Source: Streptomyces sp. NRRL F-5126
GTDB taxonomy: Bacteria > Actinomycetota > Actinomycetes > Streptomycetales > Streptomycetaceae
DNA: 64,000 bases
Assembly (NCBI RefSeq): GCF_000721265.1
Contig: NZ_JOFZ01000003.1
Coordinates: 310,001 to 374,000, forward strand
Reading direction: 5' to 3'
Shown here: in pieces, positions 43,609-53,799 of the stretch
Position numbering within the stretch: the stretch's first letter is position 1
Layout: each line of letters begins with the position of its first letter
Translations under genes and position numbers: made by a program
Notes under the pieces: model-generated
Database searches by the model: none
Seen by the model: the letters and a program-made list of their open reading frames with translations, nothing else
Told to the model about the DNA's origin: nothing

Positions 43609-44065
43609 CGCGTTCCCTTCGGGCGGTGGGGCAGCGATCATGAACAGCCGTGTCTCCCTTTCCCAAGGATGTGGACCCGGTGTCGTGAGCCGTGACCCCG
43701 ATGCGCACAGGTGCCACCCGGCGGGCGCCGCCCGGGATGCGGGCGATCCCGATGTGTGCTCGTGCCCGATTCCGCCTCCCGAATGGTGCGACGGTGTGGC
43801 TGCCGGCGTCGTCATGGTGTGCCCCCGTAGATGTGCTGCTCCGCGTTTCCGAAGGGGGCATCACCGGCCGGGAAGCGGCAGAAACGTGATGAGACGGCGT
43901 TCGAGGGTGGAATCAGGGTGCACGGCCCCGCTGCCCGGATACGGCATCAGGGTTCGTGCCGCCACGCGAGGGCCTGCCCCGGTGGAGGTTGCCCGTAAGG
44001 GGTCGTTCAAGGGTCCATCGGGTGGTCGGCCGGGGAGTAGCGGATGCCGGGCGGTCGGCCGGGCG
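43609..44065. other. 457-base intergenic region upstream of the secreted peptidase
   Basis: It holds the leader and promoter region of the peptidase gene and the downstream end of the propeller-protein gene. Small open frames exist on both strands, but none has protein-like composition or a ribosome binding site. I see no clear terminator or repeat. Confidence 0.4.
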
Positions 44066-45238
44066 TCAGCCCGCCGGTCGCGTCCACGCCTCCAGGGCCA
44101 GGCCGCTCTCCGCCTTCTGCCGGGCGATCCGCAGGGAGCCGTCCTCGCCGATGGCGGCCAGCGTCACCCTGCCCGCGCCGTCCAGCGCGAGTGCCGGCGC
44201 TCCCCGGCACGGTTCGCCGGAGGGAACCCACGTCAGGCCCGCCTCCTCGTCCTCCGTCGGGTAGGCGGCGAGTGCGGGACGACCGTCCTGCCCACGGCCC
44301 GCGAGGATCGTGCAGTCCACGCCGTCCACGGGCGTGCGCAGGACGGACACGGGTCCGCTGCCGGGGCCGCCGAGGTCGGCAGGGTCGCTCCCCGGCCGCC
44401 AGGCGCGCACCCGCGCGCTCCCGGCATCGCGCCAGAAGTAGGTGCGGTGGGAGGGCGAGGTGCGCTCGGACGAGAGCGTGCCGGGGGCGACCGCCGCGTC
44501 GAGCTCCAGCTCCGTGACGCGTTCGATCTCCCCTTCGTGGCCCCGCAGACGCCAGTGCAGTACGCGGCCGGCGGCCGGGCCGAGCACGTCGATCACGCCG
44601 TCGTCGCCGAGCACCGCGTAAGCCTCGCCCTTGATGGGGGTGCCCTCGACGCCCGCCCGCTCCCAGTTGTTGAAGCGGCCCTTCGGCGTCTGTCTGCGGT
44701 AGGCGAGGCGGCCCTCGGCGGTTCGGATGTACACGTGGAGCCCGCTGCGCGCGTCGAGCAGCGCGGCGGGCACGCCCATCCTCGCCGCCTTCGCGTGGTC
44801 GCGGTAGGGGCTCACGAGGCTTTGCCAAGTGCGCAGTGGCCGCCCTGACTGGTACTGGATCGCGTTGACCACGTCGATGAGCGGCTCGCCGCCATCGGTC
44901 GCCGGGCGTCTGCGCAGGGCCGTCAGGTACGCGTAGCCCTCGGCGCTCTGTGCGGTGGTCATGCTGAGCGCCGTGCCGCCGGCGGGCAGCCGTTCCGGGC
45001 CCGTGAAGTACGGTCCGCCGGCCACGGTCTCGGTCCACCACACGGCCGCGTCGTCGACCTGCGCGTACGCGGTGAGCCTGCCGTCCTTCCCGCGCAGTAG
45101 CCAGCGGCCGGCGGTGGGCCTGGCAATGGCGCCGTCCGGCACTGCCTTGCCGCGCTTCTTCGCGGCGGAACCGGGAGCCGGCGCCCCCCGGCCGGGGCCT
45201 TCGGACGTCTTCCCCGCCCGTGCGGACCGCAGCGCCAT
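44066..45238 (-). CDS. propeller-like protein of unknown function
   Basis: No confident function. The 390-residue product has a basic N-terminal tip (about 40 residues, with GSAAKKRGKAVPDG) and no clear signal peptide. It then shows repeated blade-like units of 45-55 residues: WLLRGKDGRLTAYAQVDDAAVWW, GLHVYIRTAEGRLAYRRQ (aligned Trp/Tyr positions), AYAVLGDDGVIDVLGP, VRAWRPGSD and VTLAAIGEDGSLRIARQK. The pattern resembles a five- to seven-blade beta-propeller of lectin (PLL) type. It is encoded alone. A binding or scaffold role is the most one can infer. Confidence 0.72.
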   Translation of the reverse strand: MALRSARAGKTSEGPGRGAPAPGSAAKKRGKAVPDGAIARPTAGRWLLRGKDGRLTAYAQVDDAAVWWTETVAGGPYFTGPERLPAGGTALSMTTAQSAEGYAYLTALRRRPATDGGEPLIDVVNAIQYQSGRPLRTWQSLVSPYRDHAKAARMGVPAALLDARSGLHVYIRTAEGRLAYRRQTPKGRFNNWERAGVEGTPIKGEAYAVLGDDGVIDVLGPAAGRVLHWRLRGHEGEIERVTELELDAAVAPGTLSSERTSPSHRTYFWRDAGSARVRAWRPGSDPADLGGPGSGPVSVLRTPVDGVDCTILAGRGQDGRPALAAYPTEDEEAGLTWVPSGEPCRGAPALALDGAGRVTLAAIGEDGSLRIARQKAESGLALEAWTRPAG

Positions 45239-45342
45239 GACCCGCCGCCACCACCTTCCCGTGTCCCCCGCTCCACCCGCGGAGGTTACGAACAGCCGAT
45301 CCTACCCGGGGGCCCGGCGGCGTCGTGTGCGAGGCTGCGGAC

Positions 45343-45723
45343 GTGCTGACTCTTCTGATCGTCGACGGCGCGAACGTGGTCGGTTCCGTCCCCGACGGGT
45401 GGTGGCGGGATCGCCACGGCGCGGCCGAGCGCCTGCGGGACGCCCTTGCGGTGGCGGCGGCCGAGGGGCGCGGCGTGCCCGGTCACGCGGGGCCTTTGGA
45501 GACGGTGCTGGTGGTGGAGGGAGCGGCGCGCGGCGTGGAGTCGGTACCCGGGGTGCGGGTCATGCCCGCCGCCGGCAGCGGCGACGACCTCATCGTGGAA
45601 CTGGCGGCGGAGGCAGGGGCACGGGGACGGCCCTGCCTCGTCGCCACGGCGGACCGCGAGCTGCTGCGCAGAGCGGCCGTCCACGGCGCGGGGAGGGTGG
45701 GTCCGCGCAGCGTACGCTACTGA
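45343..45723 (+). CDS. YacP-like NYN-domain ribonuclease
   Basis: A 126-residue protein starting VLTLLIVDGANVVGSVPDGWW. The VDGANVVG strand provides the first metal-binding aspartate of a NYN/PIN-like nuclease. AAGSGDDLIVELAAEAG supplies the GDD pair, and LVATADRELLRRA the third acidic site. This is the layout of YacP (Rae1)-like endoribonucleases. The GTG at 45343 has only a weak ribosome binding site. The pseudouridine synthase gene starts two bases after its stop, so the pair is translationally coupled and both products likely act on RNA. Cleavage activity is inferred from motif conservation only. Confidence 0.8.
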   Translation: MLTLLIVDGANVVGSVPDGWWRDRHGAAERLRDALAVAAAEGRGVPGHAGPLETVLVVEGAARGVESVPGVRVMPAAGSGDDLIVELAAEAGARGRPCLVATADRELLRRAAVHGAGRVGPRSVRY

Positions 45724-45725
45724 AC

Positions 45726-46517
45726 ATGGGCACGACCGACTGGAACTGGCGCGATCTGCGCGATGCGTCGCTCCTCCTGGAGGACTCCGCGATCCTGGCT
45801 CTCGACAAGCCGTCCGGGATCTCCGTGATGGGCGAGCGGCACGGCACGGACATCGTGGAGCTGGCTCGGGAATCCGGCGAGCAGCTCTATCCGGTGCACC
45901 GGATCGACAAGGCCACGTCGGGCGTCATCCTCTTCGCCAAGGAACTGGCACGGCACGGAGGTCTGACGCGCCAGTTCAGCAAGCGGACGGTCGACAAGGC
46001 CTATCTCGTCCTGACGGAGACCGTCGGGCTGCCCCGGCACGGCACCATCGAACTGCCCCTGAGCGCCGGGCGGAAGGGTCGCGTCCGTATCGCGGCGCAG
46101 CGTGAGTCCATCCGTGCGGAGCGCAACGCGGACGAGGACCGCTGGTGGGTCTCGGACGAGGACCTGCTGGACACGCGCAGGTATCCGTCGACAACCGTCT
46201 TCGACACGCTGTACGAGGGCGCCCGGCACACCCTGCTCGTCGCCAGGCCGATCACCGGGCGCCGCCACCAGATCCGGGTGCACCTCGCGTGGATCGGGCA
46301 CCCGATCCTGGGGGACCCGCTGTTCGACAAGGCCGCGGCGCAGGCAGGGGCGCGCACGCACCTGCATTCGTGGCGCCTGGGGTTCGACGCCGACTGGCTC
46401 GATGGCGAGCGGGTGGCGCTCGAGGCGGCGCCGTCGGCGGGCTTCTTCGCGCCGCTGGCGGGAGAGGTGTCTGCCGAGGAGGCGACGGCGCTGCTGTCCG
46501 GGGTCCGGGTGCCCTGA
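45726..46517 (+). CDS. RluA-family RNA pseudouridine synthase
   Basis: A 263-residue enzyme converting uridine to pseudouridine in rRNA or tRNA. The catalytic motif is YPVHRIDKATSGVILFAK, with the Asp nucleophile in HRID. ALDKPSGISV is motif I and ARPITGRRHQIRVHLAWIGHPILGD contains the conserved RxHQIRxH loop (cited as ITGRRHQIRVHL). No S4 domain is present, as in RluA and TruC types. It starts with ATG at 45726 directly after the NYN nuclease gene. A Trp/Asp-rich insert (NADEDRWWVSDEDLLD) interrupts the catalytic domain. The target site is unknown. Confidence 0.92.
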   Translation: MGTTDWNWRDLRDASLLLEDSAILALDKPSGISVMGERHGTDIVELARESGEQLYPVHRIDKATSGVILFAKELARHGGLTRQFSKRTVDKAYLVLTETVGLPRHGTIELPLSAGRKGRVRIAAQRESIRAERNADEDRWWVSDEDLLDTRRYPSTTVFDTLYEGARHTLLVARPITGRRHQIRVHLAWIGHPILGDPLFDKAAAQAGARTHLHSWRLGFDADWLDGERVALEAAPSAGFFAPLAGEVSAEEATALLSGVRVP

Positions 46518-46574
46518 CCGCCCGCGCGAGCGCACGCCGACCGCGTCGGTCGAGGCCCCCGCGGGGAGCCGACC

Positions 46575-46624
46575 GCCCGCCGGCGGGGCCGGGGTCCGCC
46601 AGGACGACGCCGGCCCCCGCGGGC
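46575..46624. terminator. hairpin between rluA-type gene and dxs
   Basis: An imperfect long GC hairpin pairs GCCCG plus GGGGCCGG on the left with their complements at 46610-46624. It begins four bases past the dxs stop and can serve both convergent genes. Confidence 0.5.
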
Positions 46625-46628
46625 GTGC

Positions 46629-48542
46629 TCAGTCGCGCGCGATCTCGCCCGCGTCCACGAACTTGCCGTCCAGGCGGGCCACGAGGCCGGTGACCTGGCG
46701 GGCGATGTCCGGCGCCGTCAGGCCGATCTCGGCCATGATCTCCTTGCGCGACGCGTGCGGCAGGAACCGCTCGGGGATGCCGAAGTCGCGCAGCGGCACG
46801 TCCACCCCGGCGTCCCTGAGCGCCTGGGCGACGGCGGCGCCGACCCCGCCGGTGCGGATGTTGTCCTCGACGGTGACGACGACGCGGTGGCGCTCGGCGA
46901 GGGGCACCATCTCCTCGTCGACGGGCTTGACCCACCGCGGGTCGACGACCGTCGTGGAGATGCCCTGCTTGTCCAGCAGGTCGGCGACCTCCAGGCACAT
47001 GGGGGCGAGCGCGCCGACGGAGACGAGGAGCACGTCCGCCGTGCCGGCGGCGTCCGGCCTGTGCAGGACGTCCATGCCGCCGATGCGGCCCACGGCGGCC
47101 ACCGCGGGACCGACCGCGCCCTTCGAGTACCGCACGACCGTGGGCGCGTCCTCGACCTGGACGGCCTCGCGCAGCTGGGCACGCACCTGGTCGGCGTCGC
47201 GCGGCGCCGCGATCCGGATGCCGGGGACGACCTGGAGCATCGACATGTCCCACATGCCGTTGTGCGAGGGGCCGTCCGTGCCGGTGATGCCGGCCCGGTC
47301 GAGGGCGAACGTGACCCCGCAGCGGTGCAGCGCCACGTCCATGAGCACCTGGTCGAAGGCGCGGTTGAGGAACGTCGCGTAGACGGCGAAGACGGGGTGG
47401 AGCCCGGCCGTGGCGAGGCCCGCGGCGGAGACCGCTCCGTGCTGCTCGGCGATGCCGACGTCGTACACGCGCTCGGGGAACGCCTCGGCGAACTTGGTGA
47501 GGCCGACGGGGTGCAGCATCGAGGCGGTGATCGCGACGATGTCGTCGCGCTCGTGGCCCAGCTTGAGCATTTCCTCGCCGAACACCGACGTCCAGTCCGC
47601 GCCGCCCGCCGAGATGGGCAGGCCCGTGTCGGGGTGGATCGGCCCGATGCCGTGGAAGCGGTCCGTGGGGTCCTGCTCGGCGGGGGTGTAGCCGCGGCCC
47701 TTCTCGGTGATGCAGTGCACGATGACAGGGCCGCCGAAGCGTTTCGCTCGCAGGAGCGCCGATTCCACGGCCTCCACATCGTGCCCGTCGATGGGTCCCA
47801 TGTACTTCAGGCCGAGGTCCTCGAACATGCCCTGCGGCGCGACGAAGTCCTTCAGGCCCTTCTTGGCCCCGTGCAGCGTCTCGTAGAGGGGCTTGCCGAG
47901 GACCGGCGTGCGTTCGAGGAGGTCCTTGCCGCGCGCGAGGAAGCGCTCGTAGCCGTCGGAGATGCGCAGGGTGGCGAGGTGGTTGGCCAGTCCGCCCGTG
48001 GTGCGCGCGTACGACCACTCGTTGTCGTTGACGACGATGACGAGCGGACGGTCCTTGGCTGCGGCGATGTTGTTCAGCGCCTCCCAGGCCATGCCGCCCG
48101 TCAGTGCCCCGTCGCCGATGACGGCGACCACGCTGTCGTCCTTCTTCAGGACGCGGTTGGCCTTGGCGAGGCCGTCGGCCCAGCCGAGGACCGTGGACGC
48201 GTGCGAGTTCTCGATGACGTCGTGGTCCGACTCGGCGCGCGAGGGGTAGCCGGACAGCCCGCCCTTGCCCTTGAGCTTGCCGAAGTCCTGGCGCCCCGTG
48301 AGGAGCTTGTGCACGTACGACTGGTGGCCCGTGTCGAAGAGGATCTTGTCCTTCGGCGAGTCGTACACCCGGTGGAGGGCGATCGTCAGCTCCACCACGC
48401 CCAGGTTGGGTCCGAGGTGGCCGCCGGTCTTGGAGACCGCGTCGACGAGGAACGTCCTGATCTCGCCCGCGAGCTGCGTGAGCTGCTCGGGGTCGAGGCG
48501 GTCCAGATCCCGCGGTCCCTTGATGTGGGTCAGCAACGGCAC
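46629..48542 (-). CDS. dxs: 1-deoxy-D-xylulose-5-phosphate synthase
   Basis: Dxs (637 aa) condenses pyruvate with glyceraldehyde-3-phosphate using thiamine diphosphate, the entry step of the MEP isoprenoid route. [13 protein letters not shown] and [16 protein letters not shown] (thiamine-binding GDG...NN) lie in the first domain. [17 protein letters not shown] carries the catalytic glutamate, and [18 protein letters not shown] is the Dxs signature. The GTG at 48542 has AAGGAGG upstream. The length and all domains are normal. It stands alone between convergent rluA and the xyl operon. Confidence 0.97.
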   Translation of the reverse strand: MPLLTHIKGPRDLDRLDPEQLTQLAGEIRTFLVDAVSKTGGHLGPNLGVVELTIALHRVYDSPKDKILFDTGHQSYVHKLLTGRQDFGKLKGKGGLSGYPSRAESDHDVIENSHASTVLGWADGLAKANRVLKKDDSVVAVIGDGALTGGMAWEALNNIAAAKDRPLVIVVNDNEWSYARTTGGLANHLATLRISDGYERFLARGKDLLERTPVLGKPLYETLHGAKKGLKDFVAPQGMFEDLGLKYMGPIDGHDVEAVESALLRAKRFGGPVIVHCITEKGRGYTPAEQDPTDRFHGIGPIHPDTGLPISAGGADWTSVFGEEMLKLGHERDDIVAITASMLHPVGLTKFAEAFPERVYDVGIAEQHGAVSAAGLATAGLHPVFAVYATFLNRAFDQVLMDVALHRCGVTFALDRAGITGTDGPSHNGMWDMSMLQVVPGIRIAAPRDADQVRAQLREAVQVEDAPTVVRYSKGAVGPAVAAVGRIGGMDVLHRPDAAGTADVLLVSVGALAPMCLEVADLLDKQGISTTVVDPRWVKPVDEEMVPLAERHRVVVTVEDNIRTGGVGAAVAQALRDAGVDVPLRDFGIPERFLPHASRKEIMAEIGLTAPDIARQVTGLVARLDGKFVDAGEIARD

Positions 48543-48783
48543 CCGTGCCTCCTTGCGATTGAGCCGGTCGAGCTCTGCCGATCCGCTGATTCTAATGTTC
48601 CGCCCGCGACGGCGTTCGTCGGGCGGCGCGTTTGTGTGTCACACCATCGGCTGTAAACGATTGGAACCTCTTGCGCCCATTCGACCCTTGTGCATGGTCG
48701 CCGCCCTCCGATACGCAGGGGTTTCCCGCTGCCCGTGGGGCGCCGGGGGCCACCGGAGCTCAGCTGCTGCCCACCGGAACGCG

Positions 48784-48819
48784 GCCGTGCCCGGCGCCTG
48801 CGAAGGCACCGGGCACGGT
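48784..48819 (-). terminator. terminator after xylH
   Basis: Arms CCGTGCCCGG (48785-48794) and its complement (48809-48818) continue into an inner GCCT/AGGC stem capped by the stable GNRA-type loop GCGA, with a single mismatch. It lies 15 bases beyond the xylH stop at 48834. Confidence 0.85.
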
Positions 48820-48833
48820 CTGCGGGAACGCGG

Positions 48834-50119
<1,286 letters not shown>

Positions 50120-50123
<4 letters not shown>

Positions 50124-50902
50124 TTCTGAACCTCCGCGGTACGGGACGCGCGCCGGGTGACGGCGTTGTCCGTGGCGCCGGTGATGGCGGCGATGATCTC
50201 TTCCTGCGAGGTGGTCCTGACGTCGAAGACGCCGTTGTTGCCTCCGAGGCGCAGCACGGCCACCCGGTCGGCCACGGCCTTCACGTCGGCCATGTTGTGG
50301 CTGATGAGCAGGACGGCGAGGCCGCGGGCCCGCAGCCGCTCGACGAGGTCGAGCACCTGTGCGGTCTGCTCGACGCCGAGGGCGGCCGTCGGCTCGTCGA
50401 GGATGACGAGCTTGGGCTCGCCCAGCATGGAGCGGGCGATCGCCACGACCTGGCGCTGGCCGCCGGAGAGCGACGCGATCGGGATGCGCACGCTCGGGAT
50501 GCGGATGGAGAGCGAGTCGAGGAGCTCGCGTGAGCGGCGCTCCATCTCGACCTCGTTGAGCACGAAGCCGTAGCGGCGGATCTCGCGGCCGAGGAAGAGG
50601 TTGCCCACGACGTCGATGTTGTCGGCGAGCGCGAGGTCCTGGTACACGGTCGCGATGCCCAGGTGCTGGGCGTCCTGCGGCCGGTTGACGGAGACCCGTC
50701 CGCCCTGCCACTCGATGACGCCCTCGTCGATGGGGTGCACGCCGGCGATCGTCTTGACCAGCGTGGACTTTCCGGCTCCGTTGTCGCCCACGAGGGCGAC
50801 CACCTCACCGGCGTGGATCTCAAGTTCGACGTCGGTGAGCGCCTGGACGGCACCGAATCGCTTGGAGACCCCTCGCAACGCCAGCACGGGCGTAGCGGTC
50901 AC
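50120..50902 (-). CDS. xylG: sugar ABC transporter ATP-binding protein
   Basis: A single-nucleotide-binding-domain ATPase of about 260 aa. Walker A is GDNGAGKSTLVKTI, the signature is SLSGGQRQVVAIAR, Walker B is LVILDEPTAALG and the H-loop is LLISHNMAD. XylG/RbsA proteins usually have two ATPase domains; this one has one, as is common for Streptomyces members. An ATG at 50911 lies directly against AAGGAG with no spacing, so the GTG at 50902, nine bases from that AAGGAG, is the better start (VTATPVLALRGVS). It overlaps xylH by four bases. Confidence 0.91.
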
Positions 50903-51127
50903 GTGAACCATCTCCTTCGCCGCCTGACCGGCGGGGATGCCGCGCCGGGGTGTGGCGCGGAGGTCGAGCAGAACATGCGCGAACCTGCCGCCGGGGGTCG
51001 GCGGCAGGGGGTGTGAAGAGTTCCGTCCGGCGCCCCGTCGCTTCTGCTTGCGGGGCGGTGGTCGAGCGGGGCGCCGGACAGGCTTCACGCGGGAGCCGCG
51101 GGGAGGTGCCCCCGGCTCCCCGGCCGG

Positions 51128-52249
51128 TCACATCAGACCGGCGGCCTTGCACGCGGCCTTGTAGTTCGCGGTGCAGATGTCGGAGAGCTTGTAGTAGTTG
51201 TTCTTGACCACCGTGCTCTTGACGTTGTCCTTGGTCAGGGCGACCACCGGGACAATCTTGGTCGGGATGTTCTTCGTGGTGTTGCTGTCGCTCTTGTCGG
51301 GAGCGACGGAGTCCACGGACTTGCCCTGGGCGAGGTCGACGGCCATCTGGCCGGCGATGGACGCCTCCTGCGGGTAGGACTTGAAGATGCTCATGAACTG
51401 CGTGCCGGCGAGGATCCGCTGGACACCGGTGAGCGTGGAGTCCTGGCCCGTGACCGGGATCTTCTTCGGGTCCATGCCGGCCTTCTTCATGGCCTCGATG
51501 ATGGCGCCGGCCATGTCGTCGTTGGCGGAGTAGACACCGACGATCTTGTCCTTGCCGAGAGCCTGGATCGCCGCCGCCATCTCGCTGTTGGCGTTGACCG
51601 GGTCCCAGTCCTGGGTGTCGTACGTCTTGCCGATGGTCGTGCTCTTCTTCAGGATCGGCAGGGCGCCGTCCTTGAACATCTTGGCGTTCGGGTCCGTGAC
51701 GGAGCCGTTCACCATCACGATGTCGCCGGCCTTGGCCTTCGGCCCCAGCTTCTTGACCAGGGCGTTGGCCTGCACCCGGCCGACTTCGGTGTTGTCGAAG
51801 GAGGTGTAGGCGTCGATCGGGCCGTCCGCGAGGCGGTCGTAGGCCACCACCGGGATGCCGGCGTCCTTGGCCTTCGTGACCGAGGAGGCGATCGACTTCG
51901 AGTCCACGGCGTCGAGGATGATCACGTCGACCTTGCGCGTGATCAGCGTCTGCATCTGCTGGGTCTGGGTCGTCGCGTCCTGCTGGGCGTTCTCGTAGAC
52001 GACCTTGCCCTTGCCGTTGGTGAGGTCCGAGATCCGCTTGGTGATCAGCGGCCTGTCGAGGGACTCGTAACGAGCGGTCTTGTTCTCCGGCAGCAGGAGG
52101 CCGACCGTGATGTCGTCCCCCTTCGCCTTCTTGCCGGCGGAGTCGCCGCCGCTGCCACCGGACTGCTTGGCGCTGCCGCAGGCGGCGAGGAGGACAGCCA
52201 TGGCGGTGGCGGACGCGGCCATCGCAGCACGACGCATCTGAGCGTTCAC
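51128..52249 (-). CDS. xylF: xylose-type sugar-binding lipoprotein
   Basis: Solute-binding lipoprotein of 373 aa. The signal peptide ends in the lipobox VLLAAC (C24). The periplasmic-binding-protein type 1 fold starts at DDITVGLLLPENKTARYESL. VDVIILDAVDSKSIA and IPVVAYDRLADG are the sugar-binding strands, and KIPVTGQDSTLTGVQRI is the XylF/ChvE-like hinge region. The GTG at 52249 has GGAGG nine bases upstream. It is the first gene of the operon; a -35/-10 pair and an inverted repeat lie 50-100 bases upstream. Specificity for xylose is inferred from the Rok7B7 linkage. Confidence 0.92.
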   Translation of the reverse strand: MNAQMRRAAMAASATAMAVLLAACGSAKQSGGSGGDSAGKKAKGDDITVGLLLPENKTARYESLDRPLITKRISDLTNGKGKVVYENAQQDATTQTQQMQTLITRKVDVIILDAVDSKSIASSVTKAKDAGIPVVAYDRLADGPIDAYTSFDNTEVGRVQANALVKKLGPKAKAGDIVMVNGSVTDPNAKMFKDGALPILKKSTTIGKTYDTQDWDPVNANSEMAAAIQALGKDKIVGVYSANDDMAGAIIEAMKKAGMDPKKIPVTGQDSTLTGVQRILAGTQFMSIFKSYPQEASIAGQMAVDLAQGKSVDSVAPDKSDSNTTKNIPTKIVPVVALTKDNVKSTVVKNNYYKLSDICTANYKAACKAAGLM

Positions 52250-52300
52250 TTCGAAAAACCTCCCTGACGAGGCCGCGTCGCTGCGGCCGAGGTGGCTGGA

Positions 52301-52346
52301 AGTCAACTCGGCCAAACGGGCGACGTCAAGGAGTAAATCCTTAACG
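52301..52346 (-). promoter_or_regulatory. xylF promoter and candidate Rok7B7 operator
   Basis: On the minus strand TTGACG (52324-52329) and TTGACT (52301-52306) are 17 bases apart. An inverted repeat CGTCAAGGA-gtaaa-TCCTTAACG (52324-52346), with one mismatch between nine-base arms, covers the -35 box. The next gene upstream is rok7B7, whose product is the natural candidate to bind here. Confidence 0.55.
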
Positions 52347-52371
52347 AGATGACAACGGTGCCATTCGTTAT

Positions 52372-53571
52372 CTAAGTGAAGACGGGAGCCGTGGCCGGAT
52401 GCGTGCTCTCCAGCAGGGTCGAATCTCCCATTTCGTTGAGTACGAGCGCCAGGGCCCCGAGCACCTCGGCCCGCCCCCCGAGCGCTCCGGGGAGCACCGA
52501 CAACTGGCGGCCCGCGCTGGGGATCGCGTAGCGTGAGACGGACTCCCTGATGGGTGCGAGCACCAGTTCCCCGGCCTCCGCGAGATCGCCCCCCAGGACG
52601 ACTCTGGAGGGGTTCAGGAGGTTGCAGAGATTGGCCACGCCGCTGCCGACGTGGCGGCCTACGTCGCCGACGACCCTACGGCATCCCGGGTCGCCCTCGC
52701 GCGCCAGCTGTACGACCCGTTCCATGGTCAACTCGGAGCCGTGGCTCGGCTGGAGGAGCGGCAGCACGTATCGCGCCGCGGCGAACGTCTCCAGGCAGCC
52801 GCGGTTGCCGCAGCGGCACACCGGGCCGGCCTCGTCCAGCGTGATGTGGCCGATCTCGCCGGCCGTGCCGCCCGGGCCGCGGTAGATCTGGCCCGCGATG
52901 ACGAGGCCCGCCCCGACGCCGCTGGCGACCTTGATGTAGGCGAGGTCCTTGACCCCGCGGCCGCTGCCCCAGACCATCTCGCCGAGGGCGCCGAGGTTGG
53001 CGTCGTTGTCGACGTACACGGGCACGCCGAGGCGCGCGGCGAGCTCGTCGCCCGGGTTGATCCCGCCCCAGCCCGGGAGGATCGCCGTGGACCCGAGCGT
53101 GCCGGACTCGACGTCGATGGGGCCCGGCACTCCGAGCCCCACGCCGATGACCTTCTGGCGGTCGATCCCGGTGGTCACGATGAGCCGCTCCACCAGCGTC
53201 TCCGCGCGGCCGAAGCCGTCCGCGTACGACGCGTCGACGTCCAGCGGCTCGGACTCCTCGGCCAGCACCTGGTGGGCCAGGTTCCCCACGGCCACCCGCA
53301 GGTGCGTGTGGCCGAAATCGACTCCGAGCACGATGCCGGCGTCGGGGCTGAGCGAGACACTGCGGGCCCTGCGGCCGCCGGCGGAGGTCGGGGTGACCTC
53401 GACCGTGCCGCCGTCCTTGAGTTCCCGGACGATATTGGAGACCGTGGCGGCGGAGAGTCCCGTGCTCCTGGCGATCTCGGCCTGCGTGAGCGAACCGGCC
53501 ATACGCACGGCGCGTACCACCCGCTCCAGGTTTGCCCGGTGCAGGGACGACTGCGACCCCGGAGTCTGCAC
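52372..53571 (-). CDS. rok7B7: ROK-family transcriptional regulator
   Basis: A 399-residue repressor/sugar-kinase-like protein. The N-terminal winged helix is GSLTQAEIARSTGLSAATVS. The ROK domain begins IVLGVDFGHTHLRVAVGN (ATP-binding-like), continues with GVPGPIDVESGTLG and YVDNDANLGALGE, and carries the zinc motif VCRCGNRGCLE. Linked xylFGH and ngcEFG, plus gene order, match S. coelicolor Rok7B7, which is reported to control xylose uptake, carbon control and antibiotic timing. The GTG start is at 53571. It lies between two sugar-uptake operons, all on the same strand. Confidence 0.9.
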   Translation of the reverse strand: MQTPGSQSSLHRANLERVVRAVRMAGSLTQAEIARSTGLSAATVSNIVRELKDGGTVEVTPTSAGGRRARSVSLSPDAGIVLGVDFGHTHLRVAVGNLAHQVLAEESEPLDVDASYADGFGRAETLVERLIVTTGIDRQKVIGVGLGVPGPIDVESGTLGSTAILPGWGGINPGDELAARLGVPVYVDNDANLGALGEMVWGSGRGVKDLAYIKVASGVGAGLVIAGQIYRGPGGTAGEIGHITLDEAGPVCRCGNRGCLETFAAARYVLPLLQPSHGSELTMERVVQLAREGDPGCRRVVGDVGRHVGSGVANLCNLLNPSRVVLGGDLAEAGELVLAPIRESVSRYAIPSAGRQLSVLPGALGGRAEVLGALALVLNEMGDSTLLESTHPATAPVFT

Positions 53572-53746
53572 GGATCATCCACTCCTGCCCTGGCGGGCGG
53601 CACGACGACCGCCTGCCGGTGGGGCCGCGTCACTGAGACCCCGACGTTTCTCCAACTTGTGAACCCTAAGCTCAGCCTTTGGGGCCACCTCCCGTCAAGA
53701 CCTTGAGCGATGCCGCTACGGGCAAAAGGTCCGAATCACACGGAAA

Positions 53747-53772
53747 TGCCCGCCGACAACTGTCGACGGGCA
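53747..53772 (-). terminator. terminator after ngcG
   Basis: Twelve-base arms, TGCCCGCCGACA and TGTCGACGGGCA, with one mismatch and a two-base loop (effectively a four-base loop), 28 bases beyond the ngcG stop. Confidence 0.65.
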
Positions 53773-53799
53773 CGCCCTGGTCCGATGTTTTCGCTGACG

